Positions 44,737 to 54,602 of a stretch of DNA of 64,000 nt are shown one piece after another (the stretch's first letter is position 1; every line of letters begins with the position of its first letter). The DNA lies in NCBI RefSeq assembly GCF_004307425.1, contig NZ_SEWZ01000002.1:252935-316934 (forward strand). Direction: 5' to 3'. A program made the translations under genes and the position numbers. The notes under the pieces are model-generated. The model saw nothing but the letters and a program-made list of their open reading frames with translations. It was not told the origin of the DNA and did no database searches. This DNA comes from Aquirufa antheringensis. GTDB lineage: Bacteria > Bacteroidota > Bacteroidia > Cytophagales > Spirosomataceae.

Positions 44737-45581
44737 AGACTCTTCAAGTACGCAATACTAATAGGTACAAATTGCTCTTCTTGATTGCTTTCGTCCTCGA
44801 TGAAGCAATGTTCGATGCCGTTCTTCTTCGCAAGTTTGATGATGGCTTTCCAATTTCCTTGACCCGTTCCTACCGGAACATCGTTTTCTGCTGGAGTTCC
44901 GCCAGTTAAATCACCCGCCACGCCTTTGCGCAAATCTTTCACGTGCATTAGCTTGAAGCGCGTTGGGTATTTTTTCAATAATTTCTCTGGCATCGAAGCA
45001 CCACCGCCGTGCATCGTCCACAACACATCCATTTCGAAAGAGACGTATTCCGGATTCGTGTTTTGGATGATGTAATCTAAGAGTGTTTCGTCTTTGCCAA
45101 AAGGCTGGAACTCATAGCCGTGATCGTGATAGCAAAGGGTCAAGCCATTTTCTTTGAATTGCTTTCCTGCTTTATTGAATAGAGCAACGGCCTTCTCCGC
45201 TTCCTCTAAAGTAAAGCCTCCGCGCACTTTGTGCGGAATCCAAGCGCACATCACGAACTTTGCGCCTAATGCTTTTGCGTTTGCAATCGCCTCCGCTGGA
45301 TTCTCGAGTTGCTCATAACCTACGCCGGACGAGGGAATGCTGATGCCGCGATCCGCGCACATTTGCTTGAATTGTTGTGGGGTTTGACCCTTTTGAGCAC
45401 CTCCTTCAATCTCTGTAATACCCATCGATTGAATCAGGTCGAGCGTCTTCGCTACATCTTTAGGGAATTGATTTCTGAAAGTATAGGCTTGAACACCAAT
45501 GGGATAGGTGTATAATTTCTGCGCATGCACGAATGCTGGCAATGCCAAAAGGCAAACAATTAACAGTTGTTTAATTTTCAT
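44733..45581 (-). CDS. Secreted sugar-isomerase/epimerase-like TIM-barrel protein
   Basis: A 282-residue exported protein from the ATG at 45581 (signal peptide LLIVCLLALPAFVHAQ); upstream in-frame codons do not fit. The fold is the xylose-isomerase-like barrel with metal ligands in TEIEGG (Glu), CYHDHGYEF (Asp/His), FEMDVLWT (Asp) and CFIEDES (Glu). Exported members act with DUF1080 and Gfo/Idh enzymes on 3-keto sugars, so a periplasmic keto-sugar isomerase is likely. Its position is separate from the DUF1080 gene at 26550. Confidence 0.8.
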   Translation of the reverse strand: MKIKQLLIVCLLALPAFVHAQKLYTYPIGVQAYTFRNQFPKDVAKTLDLIQSMGITEIEGGAQKGQTPQQFKQMCADRGISIPSSGVGYEQLENPAEAIANAKALGAKFVMCAWIPHKVRGGFTLEEAEKAVALFNKAGKQFKENGLTLCYHDHGYEFQPFGKDETLLDYIIQNTNPEYVSFEMDVLWTMHGGGASMPEKLLKKYPTRFKLMHVKDLRKGVAGDLTGGTPAENDVPVGTGQGNWKAIIKLAKKNGIEHCFIEDESNQEEQFVPISIAYLKSL

Positions 45582-45650
45582 ATGTATAGGTTTTATGTAA
45601 AAATGACTTTTTTTTGTGAATAAATCGAGAAACGTAAAAAAATATTTGCC

Positions 45651-46061
45651 ATGCCTATCACCTATATCGCTCAGCCTATAATCACGGCTCAAGATTTCAT
45701 CGACATCCTGGACAAGTCTACTTTAGGAATACGTCGCCCGCTGGCAGATAAAGAGGCGATGCAGATGATGTTCGACCATGGGAATGTGTATGTGGGTGCT
45801 TACGACGGCGACAAATTAGTAGGTTTAGCCCGCGTGATGACCGATTTTGTCTTCACTAGCTACCTATCTGATCTCGCCATTGACGAAGCTTATCAGCACA
45901 GAGGTATAGGAAAACAATTGATCATTGAGGTGAAAAAATTCCTCCCGCGAGCTAAAATTATCTTACTCGCAGCCCCGGCTGCGGAGGGATATTACCCTAA
46001 AATTGGGATGAGAAATCACGGACATTGCTACGTTTTAGATAGCGTTGATGAAATCAAATAG
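45651..46061 (+). CDS. GNAT-family acetyltransferase (small)
   Basis: A 136-residue GNAT protein. DGDKLVGLARVMTDFVF gives the central strands, and YQHRGIGKQLIIEV is the acetyl-CoA loop (RxxGxG/A). The C-terminus AEGYYPKIGM matches the usual end of the fold. The acceptor is unknown. A box TATTTG (45643-45648) ends two bases before the ATG, another near-leaderless arrangement, though the box is imperfect. Confidence 0.85.
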   Translation: MPITYIAQPIITAQDFIDILDKSTLGIRRPLADKEAMQMMFDHGNVYVGAYDGDKLVGLARVMTDFVFTSYLSDLAIDEAYQHRGIGKQLIIEVKKFLPRAKIILLAAPAAEGYYPKIGMRNHGHCYVLDSVDEIK

Positions 46062-46196
46062 TTTGGCTTTTTCTTTGATTTTTAAACATTCTGTGCAAAT
46101 TTTCGGTTTGAAAACCAAATAAACGTTTGGCATTCAGTATAAAACCCAAATTAATTCTATCATTTTTTAACCCAATTTTTGCAAAATTCATCGCTT

Positions 46197-49100
46197 ATGA
46201 AAACAAAAATTACTAGCCTTTTGACACTAATCTTAGTGTTCATGATGCAGGTATCGTTCGCCCAGAAAGCAACGAAAACTGTAACAGGTACGGTAGCAGA
46301 TGAGAACGGCCAACCTTTAGTGGGCGCATCTGTCATCGTAAATGGAACAAAAACGGGAACAAACACAGACAAGTCTGGTAAGTTCTCGATTGCGGCCGCG
46401 GATGGCCAAAGCTTAACTTTCAGCTTCGTAGGTTACAACAAATCTACGGTCGCTGTAACAAGTGCCACTTCATCTGTTCAAGTAGCCTTAACATCTGACA
46501 ATACGTTAGATGAAGTTATCGTAACCTCTTATTCTACGACAACAAGACAATCCTTTACAGGTACGGCGAAAGTCGTAGATGCGAAAAACATCGAGCGTAA
46601 AAACTTCTCTAACATCTCTAAGGGATTAGCGGGTGAAGCAGCCGGTGTGACTGTCATCAACTCATCTGGACAACCAGGTACTTCAGCGGCTATTCGTATC
46701 CGTGGTATCGGTACCGTTAATGGTAGCCGTGGCCCACTTTACGTGTTAGACGGTGTGCCTTTCGAAGGAAACATTAACTCGATTAACCCAGGTGATATCG
46801 AAAACACCACTATCTTAAAAGATGCGGCTGCAACAGCGATCTACGGTTCTCGTGGAGCAAATGGTGTGGTGGTAATCAACACAAAAAGAGGTAGTAAAAC
46901 AGGGGATGCTGTGATTGAACTTGAATTAAAATCAGGCCAAAACATGAGCTTATTACCTCGTTACAGCACCATCCGTAACCCAGAGCAATACATTGGTTTG
47001 ACTTGGGAAGGCTGGTATAACAGAGGTGTGGCCTTGGCTAACGCTAACCCTACGGCTTATGCAAACACAAACTTGTTTGCAAACATGCCTAACTACAATA
47101 TGTGGACTGTTCCAGCGGCTCAATTAATTGATCCTACTACAAGACAAGTCGTTCCAGGAACACCGCGTCGTTATATCCCGGAGAACTGGGCTGATTACGC
47201 ATTCCAAAACTCGAATCGTAACGAAGCAAACTTGAAAATCTCAGGAGGAAATAGCAAGACTCGTTATTTCGCCTCTTATGGTGCATTAGAAGATGTAGGT
47301 TACTCTGTAAACACAGATTACAAGCGTTATTCTACTCGTTTGAACTTGACGCATAACCCTAAGTCTTGGTTAAGCTCGACTACAAACATCGGTTACTCTT
47401 ACGGTGTGACAAACAACCCAGGTCAAACATCTGACTCAGGATCTGTATTCTGGTTTGTGGATAACTTGCCACCGATCTATCCTTTATTCTTACACGATAA
47501 CACAACATCTCAATACGTACGTGATCCATACTACAATGGATACCAATACGATTACGGTGTAGGTCGTGGTTTTGGTGCGTTAACGAACTCGATTGCTGAT
47601 GCTAAATTAGGTATCCGTAACACGAAATCACACGATGTAAACGCAGCGACTTCATTGAATATTCAAATTACGCCTGCTTTGTCATTAGAAAACAAATTAG
47701 GTTTACAATATTCAAACGCTTCTTTGGATAACCAAAACAACCCTTTCTACGGTCCTAACGCAGGTCAAGGTGGTTATATCTACAAGCAGAAAACGGAAAC
47801 CTTAAACTACAACTTGTTAAACTTATTACGTTACAAGAAGTCGTTTGATGTGCATAACTTCGAAGCATTCGTTGCACACGAGAGCTATGCGACAGAAACG
47901 AAGTACATGTGGGCGTCTATGTACAAGTTAGTGATGCCAGACGGTGTTGAATTCAACAACGCGGTTATCTCTAACCCTCCTCAATCGTACTTAAATAACT
48001 ACTCATTAGAGTCGTATTTTGGACAATTGAACTACGATTACGATGGCAAATACTTCTTATCTGCTACCGTAAGACGTGACGGATCTTCTCGTTTCTTGAA
48101 AAACAAATGGGGTGATTTCGGTTCCGTAGGTGCTGCGTGGTTAGTATCTAAGGAGGCATTTATGGACAATGTTCCAGTGATCAAAGACTTGAAGTTAAAG
48201 GCTTCTTATGGTCTAATTGGAGAGCAAGGTGGTATCGGTCTATATCCTGGATATGACTTATTCCAAGTACAAAACTTGAACTCTAACATCTCTTTATCAT
48301 TCGTTTCAAAGGGTAACCCAGATTTAACGTGGGAGATTTCAAAGCAAATGCAAGTAGGTGCTGAATTCAAATTAGGCAAATTCGTAGATGTTGCGATTGA
48401 TTACTACACAAAGACGACTGATAACTTGATCTTCGATCGCCGTGTAGGACCTTCCGTAGGTTATGCGTCTCTTCGTGTGAATGATGGTGCTTTACGTAAC
48501 ACAGGTATCGAATTCGATGTAACAGCTCACTTATTACAATCGAAGAAAAACTACTTAGACTTCACGATTAATGGTGAATTGATTGAGAACCGTATGTTAC
48601 GTTTACCAATCGACCCAGCAACGGGTAAAGAGAAGATCATCGATATCGATGGTATCTACGGTAGAGCAGTAGGTCACTCGATCTTTGATTTCTATACACG
48701 TGAGTTTGCAGGTGTGAATCCAGAGACGGGTGTTTCTGAGTGGAACGTCTATTGGGCAGATGCAAATGGTGACAATGTGCGTCAAGCAACAGAAAACATC
48801 AAGTCAATGGCTGATTTCGAAGCGACTGCTACAGCAGAGACATTGAAAACAGTGAAGGTGTCTCGTACAGCTACGTATGCGGATGGAACAACTAAGTTCA
48901 TTAACAAGTCCCCATTCCCTACCGTTAGAGGAGCGTTTACGTTAAATGGTGGATTAGGAAACTTTGACATCAGTGCACAATTCCTTTACAGCTTAGGCGG
49001 TTACGCTTATGATGGTGCTTATGCTGGTTTAATGAACTCAGGTGGTGCTGCAGGTGGAAATAACTACCACACAGATATCTTAGCACGTTGGACAAAAGCA

Positions 49101-49409
49101 GGTATGGCAACTGATGTACCTCGTCTATCAGCTGGTCAAGATGCAAACGTAAACTCTGCATCGACTCGTTTCATTACGAAATCAGATTTCTTAACGTTAA
49201 ATAACATTCAGATCGGATATAAAGTCCCTAGCAAATTCTTCACGAATAGCCCTATTACAGGTGTGTACCTTTGGGTATCTGGAGATAACTTGTTCTTAGC
49301 TTCAGCTAGAAATGGTTTCAACCCAAGCTCAGCGGAAACAGGAAGCTCTGATCAATACCGTTACTCGCCATTGTCTACTTTGACAGCAGGCTTACGCGTT
49401 AAGTTTTAA
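46197..49409 (+). CDS. susC: SusC/RagA-family TonB-linked outer-membrane receptor
   Basis: A 1070-residue outer-membrane transporter from the ATG at 46197 (signal peptide ending QVSFAQ). A carboxypeptidase-D-like domain (about 25-105, TVTGTVADENGQPLVGASV) precedes the plug (about 115-230, ILKDAAATAIYGSRGANGVV) and a 22-strand barrel ending LTAGLRVKF. It imports an oligomer held by the SusD partner, powered by TonB. Codons are biased toward a small set (TTA, CGT, GGT, AAC), as in highly expressed genes. The substrate is not evident: no glycosidase or regulator gene is adjacent. Confidence 0.95.
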   Translation: MKTKITSLLTLILVFMMQVSFAQKATKTVTGTVADENGQPLVGASVIVNGTKTGTNTDKSGKFSIAAADGQSLTFSFVGYNKSTVAVTSATSSVQVALTSDNTLDEVIVTSYSTTTRQSFTGTAKVVDAKNIERKNFSNISKGLAGEAAGVTVINSSGQPGTSAAIRIRGIGTVNGSRGPLYVLDGVPFEGNINSINPGDIENTTILKDAAATAIYGSRGANGVVVINTKRGSKTGDAVIELELKSGQNMSLLPRYSTIRNPEQYIGLTWEGWYNRGVALANANPTAYANTNLFANMPNYNMWTVPAAQLIDPTTRQVVPGTPRRYIPENWADYAFQNSNRNEANLKISGGNSKTRYFASYGALEDVGYSVNTDYKRYSTRLNLTHNPKSWLSSTTNIGYSYGVTNNPGQTSDSGSVFWFVDNLPPIYPLFLHDNTTSQYVRDPYYNGYQYDYGVGRGFGALTNSIADAKLGIRNTKSHDVNAATSLNIQITPALSLENKLGLQYSNASLDNQNNPFYGPNAGQGGYIYKQKTETLNYNLLNLLRYKKSFDVHNFEAFVAHESYATETKYMWASMYKLVMPDGVEFNNAVISNPPQSYLNNYSLESYFGQLNYDYDGKYFLSATVRRDGSSRFLKNKWGDFGSVGAAWLVSKEAFMDNVPVIKDLKLKASYGLIGEQGGIGLYPGYDLFQVQNLNSNISLSFVSKGNPDLTWEISKQMQVGAEFKLGKFVDVAIDYYTKTTDNLIFDRRVGPSVGYASLRVNDGALRNTGIEFDVTAHLLQSKKNYLDFTINGELIENRMLRLPIDPATGKEKIIDIDGIYGRAVGHSIFDFYTREFAGVNPETGVSEWNVYWADANGDNVRQATENIKSMADFEATATAETLKTVKVSRTATYADGTTKFINKSPFPTVRGAFTLNGGLGNFDISAQFLYSLGGYAYDGAYAGLMNSGGAAGGNNYHTDILARWTKAGMATDVPRLSAGQDANVNSASTRFITKSDFLTLNNIQIGYKVPSKFFTNSPITGVYLWVSGDNLFLASARNGFNPSSAETGSSDQYRYSPLSTLTAGLRVKF

Positions 49410-49430
49410 TTTTTTAAACGAAATAGAAAG

Positions 49431-50885
49431 ATGAAAACAGTATATAAATTTTTATTTGCGGCTGTCCTAATGGGAACAGTTAGTTGTAAAGAAGAATTTT
49501 TGCAGACGGAACCGACCGAATTTATTTCAGCGAATCAAATCGCAGAAGCCTCTGCTTTAAATCCAAGTTTACAATCTGCGAACGTAGCAGGTATTTATGC
49601 AACGATGTATGGCGCGGGAACGGGCGGTACAACGGGTCACGATGACTTTGGTCATAAATCATACGATATGTATGGTGACTTACTTTCTGGTGACATGGCT
49701 TTAACTTCGGTTATCTATGGCTGGTTCAGAACGATTACAGAATTCCAAACAACAGTAGATTATACTTTCCAAGATAACTACCAAGTATGGCGTTTCTACT
49801 ACCGCCTTATCTTTGCTGCTAACACAGTCATCGATGGTTTAGGTGGAAGCGATGCAGTTCCAGCAACGGCAGCTGGTCGTTGGTACATGGGTCAAGCTAA
49901 GGCAATGCGTGCCTTCTCGTATTTCTACTTAGCGCAGTATTTCCAAAACGAATACAACCCTTCTGAGAAGATTTTACCTTTGTACAAAAATACAACTGAT
50001 CCTAACTTGCCTAAGAGCACAGCGGCGGATGTATATGCGTTAATGGTGAAAGATTTAACAGATGCGCAGACTTTGTTAGCAGACTTTAATCGCGCTAATA
50101 AATCGGAAGTAAACGCTTCAGTAGCGAAAGGTATGTTAGCGTATGTTCACGGTGCGATGGGTAACAACGCAGCGATGAAGTCTGTAACGGCTGATGTAAT
50201 CGCAACAGGTGGTTTCAAAATCATGACAGCTGCGGAAGCAACAGGTGGTTTTAATAACCTAGCTACTAGCCAGTGGATGTGGGGTGTAGACATCACAGTA
50301 GATTCGAAGTTAAACTTGATCTCTTGGTGGGGCCAAATGGACCTTTACACGTACTCATACGCCTGGGCGGGTGATATCAAAGGGATGGACAAAGCTCTTT
50401 ATGACTTAATCCCAGCGAATGACATCAGAAAAGCGCAATTCGCAACAGCGAGCAAACTAGCTCCTATTGGTAAGTTCTACCACCCGAACAAAGTGATCGG
50501 TGGTCAAAGAACAATCGACGCGGATTATATCTACATGCGTGTGGAAGAGATGTACTTGTTAAATGCAGAAGCTTGTGCTAAAACAGGTGATGAAGCAGGC
50601 GCAAGAAAATCGTTAAAAGCTATCATGGCGCTACGTGTTCCTGATGCATCTTACATCGATGCATTGACTGGAAAAGCGTTATTAGATGAGATTTACTTAC
50701 AGACTCGTATTGAGCTTTGGGGTGAAGGAAAGTCGTACTTATCATTGAAGCGTAACAAGGGAACTGTGAATCGTGGTGCTAACCACTTAAAATTTGTAGG
50801 AACTCCTATTCCTTCGAACGATACACGTTTAACTTTCAAGATTCCAATCGAAGAAGTTCAAAACAACCCGAACTTGAACAAGTAA
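49431..50885 (+). CDS. susD: SusD/RagB-family outer-membrane lipoprotein
   Basis: A 484-residue lipoprotein (lipobox MGTVSC-K, Cys19), the substrate-capturing lid of the SusC channel. Typical TPR-like helices and SusD features include AKAMRAFSYFYLAQYF and the C-terminal YMRVEEMYLLNAEACAKTGD with RIELWGEGKSYLSLKR. It follows susC by 21 bases and shares its codon bias. A strong terminator follows directly. Confidence 0.94.
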   Translation: MKTVYKFLFAAVLMGTVSCKEEFLQTEPTEFISANQIAEASALNPSLQSANVAGIYATMYGAGTGGTTGHDDFGHKSYDMYGDLLSGDMALTSVIYGWFRTITEFQTTVDYTFQDNYQVWRFYYRLIFAANTVIDGLGGSDAVPATAAGRWYMGQAKAMRAFSYFYLAQYFQNEYNPSEKILPLYKNTTDPNLPKSTAADVYALMVKDLTDAQTLLADFNRANKSEVNASVAKGMLAYVHGAMGNNAAMKSVTADVIATGGFKIMTAAEATGGFNNLATSQWMWGVDITVDSKLNLISWWGQMDLYTYSYAWAGDIKGMDKALYDLIPANDIRKAQFATASKLAPIGKFYHPNKVIGGQRTIDADYIYMRVEEMYLLNAEACAKTGDEAGARKSLKAIMALRVPDASYIDALTGKALLDEIYLQTRIELWGEGKSYLSLKRNKGTVNRGANHLKFVGTPIPSNDTRLTFKIPIEEVQNNPNLNK

Positions 50886-50901
50886 TCAGGTTTAAAATGA
50901 A

Positions 50902-50935
50902 AAGCCGCTCCTTCTTATGAGGGAGCGGCTTTTTT
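50902..50935. terminator. Terminator between susD and the M28 peptidase gene
   Basis: AAGCCGCTCC (50902-50911), 10-nt loop, GGAGCGGCTT (50922-50931), then T6 (50930-50935). It stops susCD on plus and probably the convergent M28 gene as well. Confidence 0.92.
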
Positions 50936-50937
50936 GT

Positions 50938-52203
50938 TTATTTAAGTTTAGCCGTATCTACGCGGCTAGGCGTATCTTGTCCAGAGATAATGCTGGTGGC
51001 GCTCTTCGCGATAGCCTTAATGATTTCAGTCATATTGTCTAGGTCCAAAGTCTGTATCTCATCACTCGCCTTGTGGTAATTAGGCTCGCTGTCCATCTTA
51101 GACGTAGAAATCGTATGGGCTGGAACGCCTAATTCTGCTAGCGTGGCATTGTCAGAGCGGTAAAATAAGTTTTGGTCTAGGTATGGATCTGGATAAAAGG
51201 TGAAGGGAGAACCCACTAAATTCTTCTTCAAAATTTCACCCATCGACGACTTCTCGTAACCGGTGATGTAGGCACTGTTTTTCCCCCATTTACTTTCTGT
51301 ACCGATCATCTCGAGGTTAAACATCGCCATCACTTGATCTGGATTAAATTGCTTCGAGAAATAGACGCTGCCATGTCCCCCACTTTCTTCTGCCGTGAAG
51401 GCTGCAAAGATCAAGGTGCGTTGGTTATTCCGCTTTTTAGCGTAGTATTTAGCAAGCATCATCACCGCCGTAGTTCCTGCGGCATCGTCGTTTGCGCCAT
51501 TGTAGATGGAATCGCCTGCTACGGGTTTTCCAATGCCTAAATGGTCGTAGTGGCCAGAGAAGATCACGTATTCATTCGGGCGGCTTTTGCCGGGAAGGAT
51601 GCCCACGACGTTAGATAATTGTAGTTTCTCTACTTGCTGCGTCGCGCTCACTTTAAACTTCGTAGGAATGGTATTCGCAACTACGAAAATAATCGTAGCT
51701 TGATTTTCTCTGAGTGGACCTCTACCAGAAAGACGCGGGATGTATTTGGCAAAGCTCTCGTGTAAGAAGGCGATCGTTGGTTTTTTGGCGCTCATCAGGC
51801 GGTAAGCATTTTGGCCAAAATTCTCGCCTTCCTTAATGCTCGCCACTTCAAAACCCGATTTCTCGTCGATCTGGATGGTCGCTTCTTTGGAAATAATGGC
51901 GACTTGTTTTGACTCTAAGGTTTGTTCATCTAGACCACCTGCTACCGATAGCACCTTCGACTGATACATCGGGAAACTTTGCAAATAGGAGCCATTCGTC
52001 TTCTGCAATCCCGCTTTCTCGAATTCAGCTGAGATGAATTGCGCCGCCTTTTCAATACCCGGCGTGAACGGTTTTCTGCCCGCCAGCTCGTCAGAGGCTA
52101 AATAGGTTTCGATACGCTCGGTTTCTGAGCGCGTAATGATTTTGTCAATTTTCTGCGCTTGAGCCAATAATGGCAGCGCTAAGAGTAAGAAGATTTTTTT
52201 CAT
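50938..52203 (-). CDS. Exported M28-family zinc aminopeptidase
   Basis: A 421-residue exported peptidase (signal peptide LLALPLLAQAQ). The two-zinc centre is visible as His218 and Asp220 (SGHYDHLG), Asp240 (NGANDD), Glu272/273 (TAEES) and downstream ligands. A PA-like insert lies at about 100-190. It releases N-terminal residues from peptides in the periplasm or outside. It is on the minus strand facing susD. Confidence 0.9.
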   Translation of the reverse strand: MKKIFLLLALPLLAQAQKIDKIITRSETERIETYLASDELAGRKPFTPGIEKAAQFISAEFEKAGLQKTNGSYLQSFPMYQSKVLSVAGGLDEQTLESKQVAIISKEATIQIDEKSGFEVASIKEGENFGQNAYRLMSAKKPTIAFLHESFAKYIPRLSGRGPLRENQATIIFVVANTIPTKFKVSATQQVEKLQLSNVVGILPGKSRPNEYVIFSGHYDHLGIGKPVAGDSIYNGANDDAAGTTAVMMLAKYYAKKRNNQRTLIFAAFTAEESGGHGSVYFSKQFNPDQVMAMFNLEMIGTESKWGKNSAYITGYEKSSMGEILKKNLVGSPFTFYPDPYLDQNLFYRSDNATLAELGVPAHTISTSKMDSEPNYHKASDEIQTLDLDNMTEIIKAIAKSATSIISGQDTPSRVDTAKLK

Positions 52204-52238
52204 CGGAAGATTTTATTCCGACAATATTACACAATTAT

Positions 52239-53405
52239 CTACAGAAAAGGATTCCCCCATTTCTTGTTCGTGTAGACATCCTTTCCGGTTAAGGTGCGCA
52301 AAAAGGCGACCATGGAATTGATCTCGTCGGGAGTCATTTGGAGGTTTTGACCGATGTTATTCGGCTTCAAACGCGCATCTAAATTCGTGTTTCTGGCAGG
52401 TGCGGCAATGGAATTATAATGTGCTAAAACCTGGCGAATCGTGACAGGAACGGCCGTGTGCATGAAGGGCGTGTTTGCGACTCCGGCCGCATTTAAAATG
52501 TCTCTTAAGGAAGGAGAACGCGTATTGGTGAGGTCAGTATTGGTACTTCCGATCACACCTATGAAACCATTATTACGTGAGTTTGGATCAATGTCAAATT
52601 CCGGAGCTTGGTGGCAACCTTGGCATCCGAAGCCCCCGCCAATGCGTTCGCTCGCCGCATTAAAGATAGGCGGAGCTAGAAAGAGGTTCTTGCCCGCATT
52701 TTCTTGAGCGTTGAAATTAGGGAAAGGCGCGCCATCATTGCCCACTTGTGCGCGGCCTATGTCGTATTTAGAATCGAAGGATTGTATGCTGCGAATGAAT
52801 TGGGCCAAAGCCGTTTGCATCCGCGCCTCCGTGATCGTCGCATCGCCATAAGCGAGTGTAAATAATTCTTTGTAATAGCCGATTCCATTCAGTTTTGTGA
52901 GGAGTGAAGTGATGTTGCCGCGCCCTGTTTGGCCACTAAAACCCATCTCTAAATGATCCACAATGGGCATCGTCGTCTGCGCCTCTAGACTCGCCGCACG
53001 CTCGTTCCAGAAAAACTTCGCCTCGTTCGCATAGCGCGTATTAATCAAGCGCATCGAATGCCGTTCCGTCCGCCCATTTTCCACGCCTAAACTGGAAATA
53101 GCGGTATCCCCAAACGCAAATTCCTGCTTATGGCAACTCGCACAGGCAATCGTATTATTCGTACTCAGATTCTTGTCGTAAAACAAGACACGACCTAGCG
53201 TGGCAGCCTTGTCCGTGATTGCATTAGGTCCGGTATTATCCTTGTTCACGTAGGCCGGCTTGCCTTGCGCGGCATAGTTTTCTAGCGCGGAGGGATTGAT
53301 GGAGAGGGCTTTTTGGATTTCTGTATACGGATCCGAGGTAACGGTATCCAGTGCATCTTTGCAGCTGAATAATAAGATTGATAGAACAAGAGTGTATAAA
53401 CGCAT
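52239..53405 (-). CDS. Cytochrome c peroxidase/MauG-family diheme lipoprotein
   Basis: A 388-residue lipoprotein (lipobox LLFSC-K, Cys15) with two c-type hemes: CASCH (88-92) and CQGCH (261-265). The layout matches bacterial cytochrome c peroxidases, which reduce hydrogen peroxide with periplasmic electrons, or MauG-like enzymes that oxidise proteins. The distal residues that separate the two are not clear from sequence alone. It ends 36 bases before the M28 gene start and may be co-transcribed with it. Confidence 0.9.
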   Translation of the reverse strand: MRLYTLVLSILLFSCKDALDTVTSDPYTEIQKALSINPSALENYAAQGKPAYVNKDNTGPNAITDKAATLGRVLFYDKNLSTNNTIACASCHKQEFAFGDTAISSLGVENGRTERHSMRLINTRYANEAKFFWNERAASLEAQTTMPIVDHLEMGFSGQTGRGNITSLLTKLNGIGYYKELFTLAYGDATITEARMQTALAQFIRSIQSFDSKYDIGRAQVGNDGAPFPNFNAQENAGKNLFLAPPIFNAASERIGGGFGCQGCHQAPEFDIDPNSRNNGFIGVIGSTNTDLTNTRSPSLRDILNAAGVANTPFMHTAVPVTIRQVLAHYNSIAAPARNTNLDARLKPNNIGQNLQMTPDEINSMVAFLRTLTGKDVYTNKKWGNPFL

Positions 53406-53489
53406 AGGGTGATTTTTTGTGAAGCTAGGAAAATCTACGTCTATAAGCCGGCTAAGTAGACGTTTCGTAATATCCTGGCGATGAACAGA

Positions 53490-54566
53490 CTAAGGTTGAC
53501 TAATGTCAAAGTCCAAAGGAAGCAAGTCCGCCATCCCTATCTTCCCCATATCTCCCCGCATCTCGATCGAATAAGGGTTCATAATATCACCCGTATTCGT
53601 TACTTGAATCAGGCCTTTCGGAATCAAAATAGTGTAAGGGTATGGGGCATCCATAAAGATGGGTCTTGTCACGCGTTTTTTATTAAACACAATTTCCATG
53701 GGAATTCGCCATTCAAGGGTTCGCAAGCCATCTGTAGTAATAGGTCCGGCTAATTCGGCTGCCTTAAAAGCAACGTGCCGTTCATTATTCCGATCAAAAA
53801 ACAAGCCCCTCCGCAAATTATTCAAGTATTCCGGCTTCAATAAAAACGCATTAAATCCTTCCTCTTCTACCCGATTATCCACTAAAGCCTTCAAAAAATG
53901 CTTCATCGATCCCTCATACGCCTCCACACGATTTCGTTGCCATCTCCGCTCCTGCTTCGCGTCCTCTGCCACCATTTTCTCAAAACTCGCCAAACCCTTA
54001 TACGCCGTCAAGCTATTCGTCTTCTCAAAATTGTCCATAAAATACGTGATCTTATAGCCCAGCGTTTTGTTCACAATTTGCACAGGCTGTGAGGCTTTAG
54101 CCGTAAAAACGTCCTCGTCTTCGGAAAAATCAACTACCTCTCTATTCGTGATATAGACCTCTTTTCGATTGAAACTTTCTCCTAAAAACCCTTTCTCAAA
54201 GGCCCTGAATTGCTTTTCCCAGATCTTGTCTTGCGAACCCACCACCCGAACTTCGTCAAGTGTTTTGTTGTCTTCCTCTAAATTGAAATTCAATTCCGAG
54301 GTTTTTGCGGGAAATTCCAGGGAAACTAACTTGGGTAAATACCCCACCATCGAAGCGACTAAGCGATGTCGACCAGTCGGAATATTTCTCAAAACATAGT
54401 GCCCATTTGCATCCGCCTGTGTCCCTATCGTCGTTCCTTCGATGAAGACACTCGCGCCCGGAATGGAAACGTTTCCTTTCTCCACCACAGAACCAGTTAA
54501 CTGATATTTTTGCTGTGCGAAGAGGAAAAAGGGGGCAAGAAGCAGGGTGAATAGCAGGCGCATCAT
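53490..54566 (-). CDS. Secreted protein with carboxypeptidase-D regulatory-like domain
   Basis: A 358-residue exported protein (signal peptide ending FFLFAQQ). Residues about 20-110 are a CarboxypepD_reg-like Ig domain (LTGSVVEKGNVSIPGASVFI; LRNIPTGRHRLVASMVGY), as found at the N-terminus of SusC, but no plug or barrel follows. The rest (about 120-358) is a conserved Bacteroidota domain rich in charged residues, of unknown role. Two ATG codons stand in a row at the start. It is divergent from the M23 gene. Confidence 0.78.
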   Translation of the reverse strand: MMRLLFTLLLAPFFLFAQQKYQLTGSVVEKGNVSIPGASVFIEGTTIGTQADANGHYVLRNIPTGRHRLVASMVGYLPKLVSLEFPAKTSELNFNLEEDNKTLDEVRVVGSQDKIWEKQFRAFEKGFLGESFNRKEVYITNREVVDFSEDEDVFTAKASQPVQIVNKTLGYKITYFMDNFEKTNSLTAYKGLASFEKMVAEDAKQERRWQRNRVEAYEGSMKHFLKALVDNRVEEEGFNAFLLKPEYLNNLRRGLFFDRNNERHVAFKAAELAGPITTDGLRTLEWRIPMEIVFNKKRVTRPIFMDAPYPYTILIPKGLIQVTNTGDIMNPYSIEMRGDMGKIGMADLLPLDFDISQP

Positions 54567-54567
54567 T

Positions 54568-54575
54568 TATCTTTG
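54568..54575 (+). promoter_or_regulatory. -7 box of the M23 peptidase gene
   Basis: TATCTTTG, exact TAnnTTTG. It lies two bases from the start codon of the divergent gene, and transcription should start near 54581, about 22 nt before the ATG at 54603. It excludes a TTG start at 54573, which lies within the box. Confidence 0.6.
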
Positions 54576-54602
54576 ACTAAATTTAAGCAAATAAATTCAA
54601 GA

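Noticed and set aside
46197-50885. Complete polysaccharide utilisation locus around SusCD
   Set aside because: No glycosidase, regulator or surface-glycan-binding gene is adjacent, and the GH genes lie far off in other operons.
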